NCBI GenBank assembly: GCA_002633005.1
Contig: NMRA01000001.1
Location: forward strand, 3,362,229-3,426,228
Direction: 5' to 3'
Source of the DNA: Phoronis australis
Taxonomy: Eukaryota > Phoronida > Phoronidae
Length of the DNA: 64,000 nucleotides
The position numbers were made by a program, and so were the translations under genes. Shown one piece after another: positions 38,236 to 48,906 of this stretch (within the stretch, counting starts at the first letter, position 1; each line of letters starts with the position of its first letter). Under the pieces are notes generated by a model. It was not told the DNA's origin, did not search any database, and saw only the letters and a program-made list of their open reading frames with translations.

Positions 38236-39738
38236 GAATTCATGTCGCGTAATTTAAACATTACACTTAACTACAAAACTTGTATTTACCTAAACACGTT
38301 TCAAAAGCTACATACAATGAAAACTTCTACGAGAAGTTTGTTTTAAAGACACATGTAATTACTTCTAACAAGTAGTAGTTCTATGCAATTCGTGCTGTTG
38401 TTGTGGCCCGCTATGGCGACCTTTCACATGTTATTTGATCGATTTCACTAACATTCAGTAGTCACAGTGTTACACTTTCTCATTGATTAAATGATAAAGT
38501 TTGTGTGCGAGGAGTTGACTTGGAATTTTGAAAATGCCGTTTCCTGTAAGTAGACTTAGAACACGGAATACGTTATATCAATTGAATATCACTGTTCACC
38601 AAAACTTCGCATATTACAGCCTCATTTGATTGAAAGCGCTTTACTCACGACCTTTTGATAACTTCATGAGAATGCAATTGTGTGTCAGTTTTGGTGGCCA
38701 TTTTTTCGTGTGCCATAATAAACTCAGCAACTGAATTTAAAGGACACACTCAAATTTAGAGCGAAAACGTCTTCGGTGGTTATTTTTAAAAAGGAAAGAG
38801 TTCTTGAAGTCATTGAAGAACTGACTAAACGTTGTTGCAACAAACGGAACTCAGTCTTTGACCTCCCCTAAGCGATGAAAGCGTTATTTAAACCAAGTCA
38901 CTTTCACACTGTATCATATGGTTTTGCGTTTTGATTTAGGCTGTCTTTCCCCACAGTAGCCGTGTATCGCGCCTGAAGCGTTAGCGACACTTGTCGATTT
39001 AGCAGACTTTGTAAGGATTTTTAAAAATTTCCTTCAAAATTTTTAGGATTGACAACGTTATCAGAACATTATTTTAATTTAAAGATTGAAATGAAGAAGT
39101 TGTAATTAACATTTCTAATAGGCTAAACCCGGATTTGATATCCTTTTAAGTGAAATCGAGGAGGTGACCTCTTAAAATGTTTTCTTGGCAGTGAAAATGT
39201 TTGTCGCAGCCCGTTTATTCAAGCGCCTCAGGTTGGCTACTCGGTTCGACCTCGAAGCGCAGAAAGAATAAAACCTTGGGGAAGCCTACACACTCCCACA
39301 CTCGTTCACGATGCAGTCTTGTCATGCATTTGGATTTTAACAGAAGACCTTCTCGCCAGCGCATTGATTTCACAGACTACGAGGTCAAGCCTTGTATCCT
39401 TCTTGAGTTATGGGCCGGGCAGTGGGTCCACTTGGTTTGTGACGTAGCGGCTAAGAGCAGCCTGTTGTGCGGCAAAAGTCGACATAAAAAGCCAAGAGTT
39501 TTCATTCCAAGCAATAATTAGCGCCGTGCGGGATGCGAGTCGAGCATTTCCAAAAATGTCAAACTTGTTCTGGTGCTAGACAGCTAGGTAGGTTTGCGTT
39601 CGCCTCTCGTGTTTCAGGTATAGCTTGATAATAGTGCTTACTTTTTAAAGTTATTTTTTAAAAAAAGTTATACAACGTGTTTAGTATTTTACTAATTAAC
39701 TGAGTATCAAGAACTTTTTTGTGCTCTAAGTTTATTTA

Positions 39739-40560
39739 TACAAAACGCACTTTCCAAAATGGCCAACTCCGTGTTAAAAACCCGATAACCTCAATAATTG
39801 CTATTTTACGAAGTTTTTTTAGAAGTAACTTAACTATTATCTGGGTTCGAGTCCCGGTCGGGGACAGAAATCTTTTGGTACTTATATTCATTAGGTCACG
39901 TGATGTGATCAAAAAGATGGCGGATTGAACGGGATAAACTACTTGCAACATATTCCACGGCTCACTGAAAAAGATATTTACATATTATATTAGTACTGTG
40001 ACTTTGATATTATGGCTGAACTCTAAAATTGCACACCGTGATTAGTGCTTGAAAGTGATTCAGCAGGGAAGGTGATGGTCATTGGCTTCGCAATTTTTGC
40101 GAAAACAAAGTGAAAAAAGCACTATTTTTATGAAAAAGTTCCTGTTGAAATATTGTCCGAGGTAAAATTCGTGTAATCATGCAAAACTCGTTTTCCAAAA
40201 TGGCCAAGTCTTCTTTGAAAACCTGATAACCCGGTAATTATAATTGCTACTAAACTATGGATTTTTTTTGGGGTAACTATCACCAGATTGCTTTTTGGAA
40301 ATTATGCCCGAACTCTAAACTTACATACCTTTGAGCGCGGTGTTTTTTGCGAGTATGTTGGTACCTGAACAAGACACGTAGTTGAACAGGTAGGTCGAGG
40401 GCTACTGGCAAACATAAAAGCAAAAGAAAATACATTAACGTAAGAAAATCGAATTATTTTTATGAAAATGATCCGATTAGCTGTTGAAGTGTTGTCTGAG
40501 ATAAACTTCGCCTGATTCTGTTCAAGTTGGTGCATTGTGTTCATGCTATATTGTCACCGA
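39739..40560 (+). repeat. Diverged tandem repeat, unit about 440 bp
   Basis: The unit starting AAAACGCACTTTCCAAAATG (39740) recurs as AAAACTCGTTTTCCAAAATG (40184). Further collinear matches are AACCTCAATAATT / AACCCGGTAATT, GGCTGAACTCTAAAATT / GCCCGAACTCTAAACTT, and ATTTTTATGAAAA...GTTGAAATATTGTCCGAGGTA / GTTGAAGTGTTGTCTGAGATA. A third partial relative lies at about 33960-34130 (CTTTCCAAAAATAAC, CCTGGTAATCATAACTGCTA, GAGTTCTAAAATTACACACC). Confidence 0.7.
39839..39866 (+). repeat. tRNA T-arm-like fragment
   Basis: CTGGGTTCGAGTCCCGGT forms a perfect five-pair T-stem with a seven-base loop and a B box, followed by CGGGGACA like the 3' acceptor strand. No matching 5' acceptor or D-arm precedes it, so it is a truncated tRNA pseudogene or SINE remnant inside the 440 bp repeat. 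Confidence 0.45.
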
Positions 40561-42904
40561 TCATGATTTTTAAAAATCAATATTCTAAAACAGTTGTCCG
40601 GGGAATTCGATTAAACTGGTTTGCTGTGGAGTTTGCTTTGTGAAAGGGTATCTTTTTTGTGTTGATATATTAGTATGCAATAGTAGACCCAAAAATTGAC
40701 GTTTTGGTACATTGTCTGAATTCAGCTGTTAACTAAACAGCTGAAGCAAAGGACATTGCTTAAAGTCTCGTGCTGCGCCATCTACGTTTGAAAACCATTG
40801 TTTTGGTTCATGAACTTGAGTAGAACTCTTTGACTTTTTTCCATACCGAGAATTGGCATTTATAATATTTCACGAGAATTGCCATTTATAACATTACACA
40901 CGATGACATCACGGACCGACTGAAGTTCATTGATTACCTTAACGAGCAGTTTAATCGCCGTTAACTTGATTTACACAAGGTTGATGTTTGCCACAACAGC
41001 TTCCGTGGGTCTTAAACATAGATCGGGTGACATTCTTTACTAATGCCATAGATTGTAAATTTGAGTAAGATAGTCTCCAATGAATCACCACAGGTCCACG
41101 GAGACATTCGTTTTATTGACATGACGACCACGCGTGGACCTTGACAACGGTGATGTACAGTTGAACAATTTCAGTGGCGGAATCAACACGAGGATTCGAG
41201 TCTTCTTTCAACTTCACACGGAACAAAAAAATGAAAAATTGAGATAATTACAACGAAATTGATCATGGTATTTTTCGTGGTAAGTTGTTATGACGTGCGT
41301 TGCAGCAATGATTACAATAGTCATCTTGAAAATTAATTGCAGATTCCTAAGGGGGGTGGGGTCCTTCCAGTTTCATATTTATATTGTATTAGATTAGGGA
41401 ATACATGTAAAGGTTAATTACAAAAATATTGACAATTCTTTGACACTAATAGTCTATCTATTTGTTCGCATTTGTAATATCCAAATAAATGTTGTGTTGC
41501 ATGTTCAAAATCGTTGTGCAATCTTCCTACAGAGGGAAGTTAAACAAGTGATTAAAAGCCGACCAGTCAGGATTTTCCAAATAATTTGTAGTGTAGCAGA
41601 AATCAATTGAACAATTTGTCATCGTTACAAAAATCTATAGTGTGTGTGTACACATAAGTGATTTTGTTGCTAGTCCGATAAGTGATTTCCTTAGGAGTCC
41701 AGACGTGAACGCTGCTACAATCACGCGCCTGAGTTTGGTGTTTATAGTAACAGTTTTTGGCCGCGACAAAAACGTAGCACGTCTTCCAAGTCTGCTACAA
41801 TTCTTACCCAAGACACCAGGGAAGTTGAAATATGTCAATTTTATTCATGAAGTCATACATAATGTAGGTAAGTTTGGAGGAAATAATGTAAAAAATGACA
41901 TAAAAAGCTGAAACGGTTATATAGAATAACCGCAATCCAGTTCCAACAATTGTCGTGAGGATTTTGGAAAAGAGCTCAAATACTCTTTTTGTCACATTCA
42001 TCAATTTAGAACACACGATGAGTTTCGTCAGTCGAAATAAGCATTAGGATGCAAAAGTTTCCTAACTTTCAGCCCCGTTTGTGTTTACCTTATTTATTAC
42101 TATCAATTTTTAAAGTGGGCGGGGTTTCCACGGAAATCTCATTACATATGCCGGCAGTTGAATGGATACCCATAATGCACTAGTCAGCTGCTGATGCACC
42201 ACCAAAAGCAAAACTAAAAGTTCGTATAAAATTCAGCTCGAAGATGTTAGGAGTTATGTTGAGTGAGCATTATTTGGGCCTAAGTTTCGACTGAGCTAAC
42301 TTGCGTTAAAATCCACTTTATGAAGGTTTTAACTAAAATGAAGCGGTAAGAGTATCTTGAGAAACAAACAACAGCCTGAATGGGACGGCGGCCACGTGTG
42401 TTTACCATTCAGCTCGGAAAGCACCTACAGCGGCTGTGTTTAATTACGACAACTCTGAATGATGGGAAGTACATCTACTTTGATTACATTGCAGTTACAC
42501 ACTTACATGTCCATATGGAAAATACAAGAGGTCACTTCTGAATTAATTGGAAATGGCCAATAGCCACGAGTTCACTTACATTATTCCGTGACAGTGGTTC
42601 GAAAACACCGTCTTGTTCTCAGGTTTTGAACTTCGCGCTAAGCTAATAGAGGTGTAAACACAATAAGACAGGGCAGTCATATTTTACCCACAATTAGACA
42701 TTAAATTATTGCGAAAACCTCAGTCGTCCCAAGAGGCAAATATTACGTGCGACTCTAAAGCTGTTGTCAACTGTTTCAGAGATGGATTGTTTAAAGCTGA
42801 TTAAGAAGCCAACAACGAAGGTGTGATGTTGTGAACGACAAGTACCTATCTGAGAAGAAGCTGCGTTTTGAATAACACCTCAGGAAAGTAACGTGGAGTC
42901 GAAC

Positions 42905-43939
42905 ATGGCTTGTGAAAATTACTCACAAAACGGGACATCCATCCTTGATAATGATCAACCGACACATTGGCTGTACACTTTCGTTGCTTTCGTCGTCACA
43001 ATTCTTATTCTGGGAAACAACACCGTCACGCTCTTCGTTATTTCCAAGGAGAAATCCTTTTGGAATCCTTCCGGCTACTTTATGGGCATGCTGGCTATCA
43101 CGGACATTACAACAGGATTTTTCCTGACGCTCTTTTCAATTCCAGCGTCAATCGTTAACGAATGGCCATTCGGCGAGGTCTTCTGTAACATTGCCGGCCT
43201 TATGGGAACATCCGGTGGTTCGCTCTCCATATCGACTCTAGCACTCATTGCCTACGACCGGTTCCTGATCATCACAAAGCCCCTGCATTACGAAACCATC
43301 ATGACTTCGAAGAAAGCTATAATATGTCTGGTAGCAGTATGGGTATTCAACTTGACATTCCAGAGCATTCCATTTGCCGTACCCTCATGGACCAAGGAAC
43401 AGAAATATCTTTATTTCCCGAATGCTTTTGTGTGTACTCTAGCGTTCCATAACAATGTACCTTATGTGTTGCTAACCATTTCTCTCATTTTTATTCCGGC
43501 AAGCGGCATTATAAACTACTGTGGTTTCAAAATGTTCATCACAGCAAGGGCCCACGCCAAAGCCATTCAGCAGCAGAGCCATGCAGCGACGTCTCCGGAA
43601 GCCAAAAGAAGTGCGAAAAATTTGAAATCACTGAAAACCGTAACGCTCATCGTTGGCGCGTTTTTCCTCGCCTGGGGTTCGTTTGCGATTTTCTGCTTGT
43701 ATCGCGCCACTTTGCCATGTGATGAGATGAAGGACGTTCCGCGCGCTTTAGAATTCACCATCGGAATGTTTGCCATGTCAAACAGTTTCGTTAACTTCTT
43801 CATTTACGCCGTGAGAAACAGGAAATTCAGGGAAAGCGCCAAAAGAGTTTTGTGCATCCGAAAATGCATTGAATTCAAGTCTAAGGGAGAATCGACCAGT
43901 GTCAAGATGTCCAAAGTACATCCCTCTTCCAGCACTTGA
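42905..43939 (+). CDS. Orphan rhodopsin-like (class A) G-protein-coupled receptor, intronless
   Basis: 344 aa from ATG at 42905 (A at -3, G at +4). Upstream in-frame codons exist but no ATG. Sites N5-Y-S7 and N9-G-T11 could be glycosylated. Seven hydrophobic segments are visible at about 24-46, 56-80, 92-115, 137-158, 187-209, 244-266 and 280-301. Class A landmarks: G37-N38 (TM1), D67 in LAITD (TM2), C94 and C177 (TM3-ECL2 disulphide pair), D118-R119-F120 in place of DRY, W146 (TM4), P198 (TM5), W257 (TM6). Oddities: the TM6 proline is Ser259 and the TM7 NPxxY is N297-F-x-x-Y301. Position 3.32 is Gly101, so the amine-binding aspartate is missing, and TM7 has no retinal lysine, so it is neither a standard amine receptor nor an opsin. 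C317 and C321 may be palmitoylated. The ligand is unknown. A MITE starts 13 bp after the stop. Confidence 0.92.
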   Translation: MACENYSQNGTSILDNDQPTHWLYTFVAFVVTILILGNNTVTLFVISKEKSFWNPSGYFMGMLAITDITTGFFLTLFSIPASIVNEWPFGEVFCNIAGLMGTSGGSLSISTLALIAYDRFLIITKPLHYETIMTSKKAIICLVAVWVFNLTFQSIPFAVPSWTKEQKYLYFPNAFVCTLAFHNNVPYVLLTISLIFIPASGIINYCGFKMFITARAHAKAIQQQSHAATSPEAKRSAKNLKSLKTVTLIVGAFFLAWGSFAIFCLYRATLPCDEMKDVPRALEFTIGMFAMSNSFVNFFIYAVRNRKFRESAKRVLCIRKCIEFKSKGESTSVKMSKVHPSSST

Positions 43940-43951
43940 AGGGGAATATTT

Positions 43952-44183
43952 GGGCCTGGTGTCTAATCTTTTTTCTCGAAATCGAACTCGAAAAATTATT
44001 TGTCGTTTGAAGTTCTCCTTAAGTACGAACTTAAGATCCTTTTCTGCTATTATGGACTTAAGTATGTTATGGACTACGAATGATAAACACTTCTGTTGTG
44101 TTCACATCAAAGTTAAAGAACGTAAAATGTTAAAAATATTAATTTCGGGTTCGATTTCGAGTGAAAAGACTAAATCACGGCCC
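43952..44183. mobile_element. MITE-like element, family M1 copy 1 (in GPCR 3' flank)
   Basis: Ends GGGCCTGGTGTCTAATCTTT and, on the other strand, GGGCCGTGATTTAGTCTTTT. Both continue into CTCGAAATCGAAC and CGAAA. It is 232 bp with a non-coding interior. The same ends occur at 44739-45112. Lying 13 bp after the GPCR stop, it may supply part of that transcript's 3' UTR. Confidence 0.8.
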
Positions 44184-44489
44184 TGACTGGTAGCCGATGG
44201 TGACTTCCGGATTTCAACCAATCAGAAGTGCATCCTTTGGACCAATTTTCTTGCGCAAAAACCAAGACTACGCAAGATCGTGAAAAATAACGCGAGTGAG
44301 AAGCGAAAAGGTTGTAAACCTGACTAACGTAACCTAGTAAAATAGAGACAACTGCAGAATTAACGACGATCGGTGAGGCTGGAAATTCGAAGTCGGATTA
44401 TTCGATAGAATTCCTAAATTATGAGATAGTGCAAGCGCAAGCCAATGTCCTGGGTTTATGGAGTTTTTTCATGTTAAAGTCATTAAAAA

Positions 44490-44720
44490 CTTAATTTGGT
44501 TTTACCTTTCCATTTCACAATTGTTGTAAAAGGCTTAGCCTAGTAATTGTGAGCACATGACACTCTAGAAATAATTGGTAGAAATTATCTCAGCACTAAC
44601 TAGCATTTATGTATGCATTCTCTGAGATTTTGCACTTTCGCTCAAGTGAGATTTAATTATTTTTATAAGTTGCTGTGTAGAGCGTGATATCACATTTGTG
44701 ACTCAAGTCTTAGATCGTTT
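44490..44720 (+). repeat. Dispersed repeat family R1, copy 3
   Basis: Relative of 30395-30620 and 27110-27250: CACAATTGTTGTAAAAGGCT, CCTAGTAATTGTG, CTCTAGAAATAATT, ATGTATGCATTCTCTGAGAT, TAGAGCGTGATATCA. Confidence 0.6.
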
Positions 44721-44738
44721 TTAATGGAAGAGACCCTT

Positions 44739-45112
44739 GGGCCCGGGGTCTAATCTTTGTACTCGAAATCGAAGTTGTTTTTGACATTTTACTTTCTCAG
44801 TTCTTTTATTCGAAATCAAGATGAGCGCTTATTACTGTCGGCTTTTATGTGGCTTTTGCTGACTGCTAGTCCAAGCTCGCATTTGATGACCCCTAGCTAC
44901 GAGCTACATGTATAATATCGAGTAAAAGCTAGAGCTTGTAGTGTTAACGCTGAGGTCATCCAGAGCAAGTTAGGATCAGTCAGTTATTAATGTAAACGCT
45001 AGTGCATCCGAGCACAGAATAATAGACACCTCGAATTCCACATAAGGGAAAATGTCTAAAATAATTTCGAGTTCCGTTTAGATCGAGTTCAAAGATTACC
45101 GTGACCCGAGGG
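44739..45112. mobile_element. MITE-like element, family M1 copy 2
   Basis: Left end GGGCCCGGGGTCTAATCTTT then ACTCGAAATCGAAG. The right end on the other strand is CCCTCGGGTCACGGTAATCT then GAACTCGATCTAAACGGAAC. It shares its terminal sequence with 43952-44183 but is longer (about 374 bp) and has a different interior, as expected for separately deleted copies of one parent element. Confidence 0.7.
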
Positions 45113-47394
45113 TAAAGTTCAGAATCAATAGGACCTCGCTAAAAAGCAACACTTCGCGAGATTACGTGAGATATTGCGACGTATTTTAAATGAGGATGCC
45201 ACGTGATTTTGGCTAGAAGTTGATTTTAGCTAGGTCCTAGCATTAGTGAACTCCTCCCAGGTCCTGCATGTCTTAGCTGAACAATGGCGGCGTGAATCGA
45301 GTGCATCTAGCTAATGTTAATTATGTGTATACATCTAACCGTTTTATTACGCCTACTAATTTCTGGCATCACGGCCTATTGTCATGTACAGTATGTGCAG
45401 ACTGTCAAGTGGCGCAAGAAATGACACGAGTAGGGCGAATAGCTGCTCCTGCTCGTTGTATTCTGCGTGGAGTATACGTCGCCTTGAACTGGTGTCAAGA
45501 ACATTCGTCACCGTGAAAATATAGTCGTCAACGTCAGCCATTTTGCAGACACCGTCTTGCTGAGACTGGCGTCAACCCGCGATTCGGCCATTGAAGACAG
45601 TCATAACTAAACAGAAATGGGAGCGAAAGCACCTTACTCGGACCGTTCGAGAACATGGGACATTGCTTATTGCGTCATACTTCCCTTTTGAGGAATTGTT
45701 ATTTCAATTAATTTCATTTTCATACAAACCGTTCAAAATTCCTTTGAAATTAAGCAAAATATGCCAAACTGGCAAAAAGACCTCCAAAAAGGGAGCATTG
45801 CTAGACATATGTGAAATGTAAAAACGGCCAATTTTTGTGAATAAGGTTTGAGATATTGTTAAGTCCTTTCGCCAATACAACCGTCAGCTTTTGTATTCAC
45901 GTGACTCGGCGGCCGCTCGGCTGGCTTATAGGACGATGAGGTAAAGATTTTTTTTATAAATTTCATTGTTGTTTTGTGGCTAGATCAAATTAAGCTGTGG
46001 TGTATTATGTACATTTTACATTCAGTGTTGTTAAGTGTCTGGCAAAATATGGAAACTGTGGACAAGAAACGGTGGCATTTTGCAAAGAGATAAATGCAGT
46101 TATATTTTATATCTTCAGACAACAGGGTTAGTGAAGCTTCTTTGTGTGTGGTATTCATCGTAATTTAAAGAATCCTGACCATAACTTATGGCTTGGCTTT
46201 CTGTTGTGGCCCAGTTTTGACATGATCGACTTGAAGAACGACATGCTATGGTCAGTACAATATTTAGCCCAGGTTAAGCTCGGTATCAAGTTCTGTGCAG
46301 CGTAACCCCCGAAGCACCACCCGCGTAGAGTTAGGTCTGCGGGGGCATCCATTAGTTTGATCTCAAGGAAGCATGCCGGATCAGCCTGCCACATTGGACG
46401 TTATCGCCTGTCATAGCGCCACCTATATACGGATCTTTCGTAGCACTGGGAAAGAACAAGCTGAGGAGGCGCAGAACAGTTCTCACAGGGGTTTGCCTAT
46501 CAGAACACACGTCAATGGACTCTTCACCCTTTCTTCACTCTGTCAAAAATTGCATGCAAAAATGACTCATTTTACATCACAAGCCCTACAGATGATCAGA
46601 GAAACTTTATTTTCTCTTGTATTTTCGACCCTTTCACTCCCACTGGAAACCAAGCTAGACTAAGAAAAATAGGGGGGAAATGCAAAAATGGGCACTTTTC
46701 ACCCCAAAACCACCACTTCCCTGCCGATGCTCGACCAAAGCCAGCATTAGATTCCGAAAGCAAATTTCCTACCAATTCCAAAAATGTGGTCCAAAAGTAC
46801 TGTCAACTGACTAATTTTTTTACAAATCTGGCTTGTTTGAAGGCTACCTGAAATCGCGGCCAATTTCTCAGTTGCTACACAGCAATTGACAATGGCAACA
46901 GGGGGCCACCATCTTTAAGAAGAGTGCAGCCGAGCAAGTGGTCTTCTTTCATTCTCAACATGTTCACAAATACAAACAAACCACATTCACTTGGCCTATA
47001 TGCAACACTTAACTAAAAAAATGCCCCAAGCTTGGCCTACCTCTAGATTTTAATATTTTGGAAGTGCAAATTGGCCGCGACCGCAGCCTAACTGTTCAGT
47101 GCCACCTAGGCATTTGATTGGCCTGGTTCTGGTAATGAAACCGACGTCATGATTCACTGAGTCATTCCCATTGGTTGAAATCTGGGAAACCCTTTTCACT
47201 GAGTTTACTATTACGTAGTATGGCGACCACCTTTGACTTGAATAGTTGCAATTTATTAAAACGGGCAGTGACTGAAGTAAACAAAATCAAGAAGACCCCG
47301 ATCCATCTCTCAAACAAGTACAGTGCATAAAGGCATGTGTGGAAGTGGTGGCGACGTGATAGGTATACTTCCGACCAAGGCATGCGCATTGATA

Positions 47395-47417
47395 CCCCCC
47401 CCCCCCCACACACACAC
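47395..47417. repeat. Poly-C / (CA)n simple repeat
   Basis: Thirteen C followed by five CA-type dinucleotides. Confidence 0.9.
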
Positions 47418-48721
47418 GAAATTCCTTGTAGGCATTCATAACATCTCGCAGGTCCCCCACGTGCCTACCACCAGCACGCAGGTATTACGTAGTAGCACGG
47501 GCTTTAACATTGGTTGATGAAACCTCAGCAGTCATTGGTTAGCTTTACAACAACGTGAAAAAATGGCGGACTATGAACGATTTTTAGCTTTGTCATGCAA
47601 GTAGCGTAGCAGTAACTATTTCGTTCCTGCATTAACGTTTAACAGCCGCGTGCTTGAAGCACTCATGTACAATAAACCGTAATATGGCCGATTTAACCGG
47701 TGTGTTATTCGCACTGTATGAATACAGGACGTCGTAAACAAAAGTCAGTAGAACGATGCACTCCGAAAAGGCGCAACCACAATTTCTGAGAATCACATTT
47801 CCTGAACATAAGCACCGATTTGTCTGTACAACAGACCACATTTACACTTCCTCCATCAGTCATGCCAATTTGTTTGCCTAAAGCGCTGCCTGTTGAGAAT
47901 TCGACCAGCCAATCAGAAACGCGGGTGTAAAAAAAATTCCCGAGGAAAATTAAGTGATACCTGTGTGCTGGCTACCACCTAGCGGCACGGCGGGAACCAG
48001 CGAGTCATAATGTTTCCACAGGGCTACTTTCCAGTATAGATAGCGCTGTGTCAGAGGGTAGGTTTCAAGTCAATCAGTAGTGCGTTCAGTAGATCCAGTT
48101 TATTGCGAAAAAGACAAGATCTCGCAAAATAACGTGAGGGAGAAGCGAGTGTTTCGCCAATTTGCTAGGAAGCTTACTATCCTGTCTCGGCATCCACACA
48201 CCCGACGGCAAATCACCAATTTGTCTGTGTTGAATGGGTTAGAGGCAGTATTTGCCATAACTGGATACTAATGGAGCCTGACCCCTACAATCAAAGAAAA
48301 ACAAACGAACTCATTAGGCATGCAACTTTTAGGGCCTGTGCGATCATTTCTTTCTGGAAAATAGTAGACTGGCCCCCAACACGGCATCATAGATCCGCCA
48401 ATAAAACATTCCTGCTTTGTCGGTATCACTGTGTTTACGCTTTCTCTCATAATTTGAGGCCAAGAAAATAACCGAGGTGTTACTTCAACTTGAATTATCC
48501 ATCGAAGGTGTTTCATATCTGTTCATGCACGAATTTCAATCAATGCAGCAAGCCATGTGGCTCTCAAGAGAATGCAGGGATACCTCCAGGAGGCAGATTA
48601 CGGACTGATAATTACCGTCGAGTACGACTTTTGAGACCTGGTAGGCTGCAGCCATAATTTATAAAAACCGTCTCTTGATCCAATTCCTTTGCTTTACAGT
48701 AGCATAGAACGTAGCTTTCTC

Positions 48722-48906
48722 TCATAAAGATTTTGAATTTCTGTTGATGTCAAGGCATTTTTCAATTAGTTTCAAATTTCAAAAAAGACGATCTGTTAGT
48801 ATCTCGTCACTTCGTCAATTTTTCTTCCACACGGACAATCACGTCTCCTTATTTGGTACGGCAAGAAATAGACGTAGCACATTTCCTTTATATGGAAAAC
48901 GTGACA
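48722..48906 (-). repeat. Dispersed repeat family R2, copy 2
   Basis: Inverted relative of 27522-27705. Read on the minus strand it carries GTTTTCCATATAAAGGAAAT, GTGCTACGTCTATTTCTTGC, TACCAAATAAGGAGACGTG, GACGAAGTGACGAGATA and AAAATCTTTATGAGA. Confidence 0.7.

Larger units (their letters stand above)
24776..42904. other. Long interval without a recognised gene
   Basis: Between the CXorf65-like exon 1 and the GPCR I recognise no gene. The better open frames are 25791-26057 (+, 88 codons, composition mildly coding-like, no motif) and 37281-37604 (+, 107 codons, no motif). The promoter of the CXorf65-like gene should lie just above 24775 but has no obvious core element. Repeats in the interval are listed separately; the remainder is AT-rich unique-looking sequence. 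A TATAAAA at 42225-42231 might serve the GPCR, but this is only a sequence match. Confidence 0.5.

Noticed and set aside
42893-42904. GPCR start four codons upstream (GTG at 42893)
   Set aside because: GTG is not a normal eukaryotic nuclear start. The ATG at 42905 has a good context and gives a proper N-terminus with glycosylation sites.
47562-47600. Plus-strand ATGGCGGACTATGAACGA start (MADYERFLALSCK)
   Set aside because: It closes after 13 codons and, although a GTAGCG could be a donor, no downstream exon or promoter evidence is visible.
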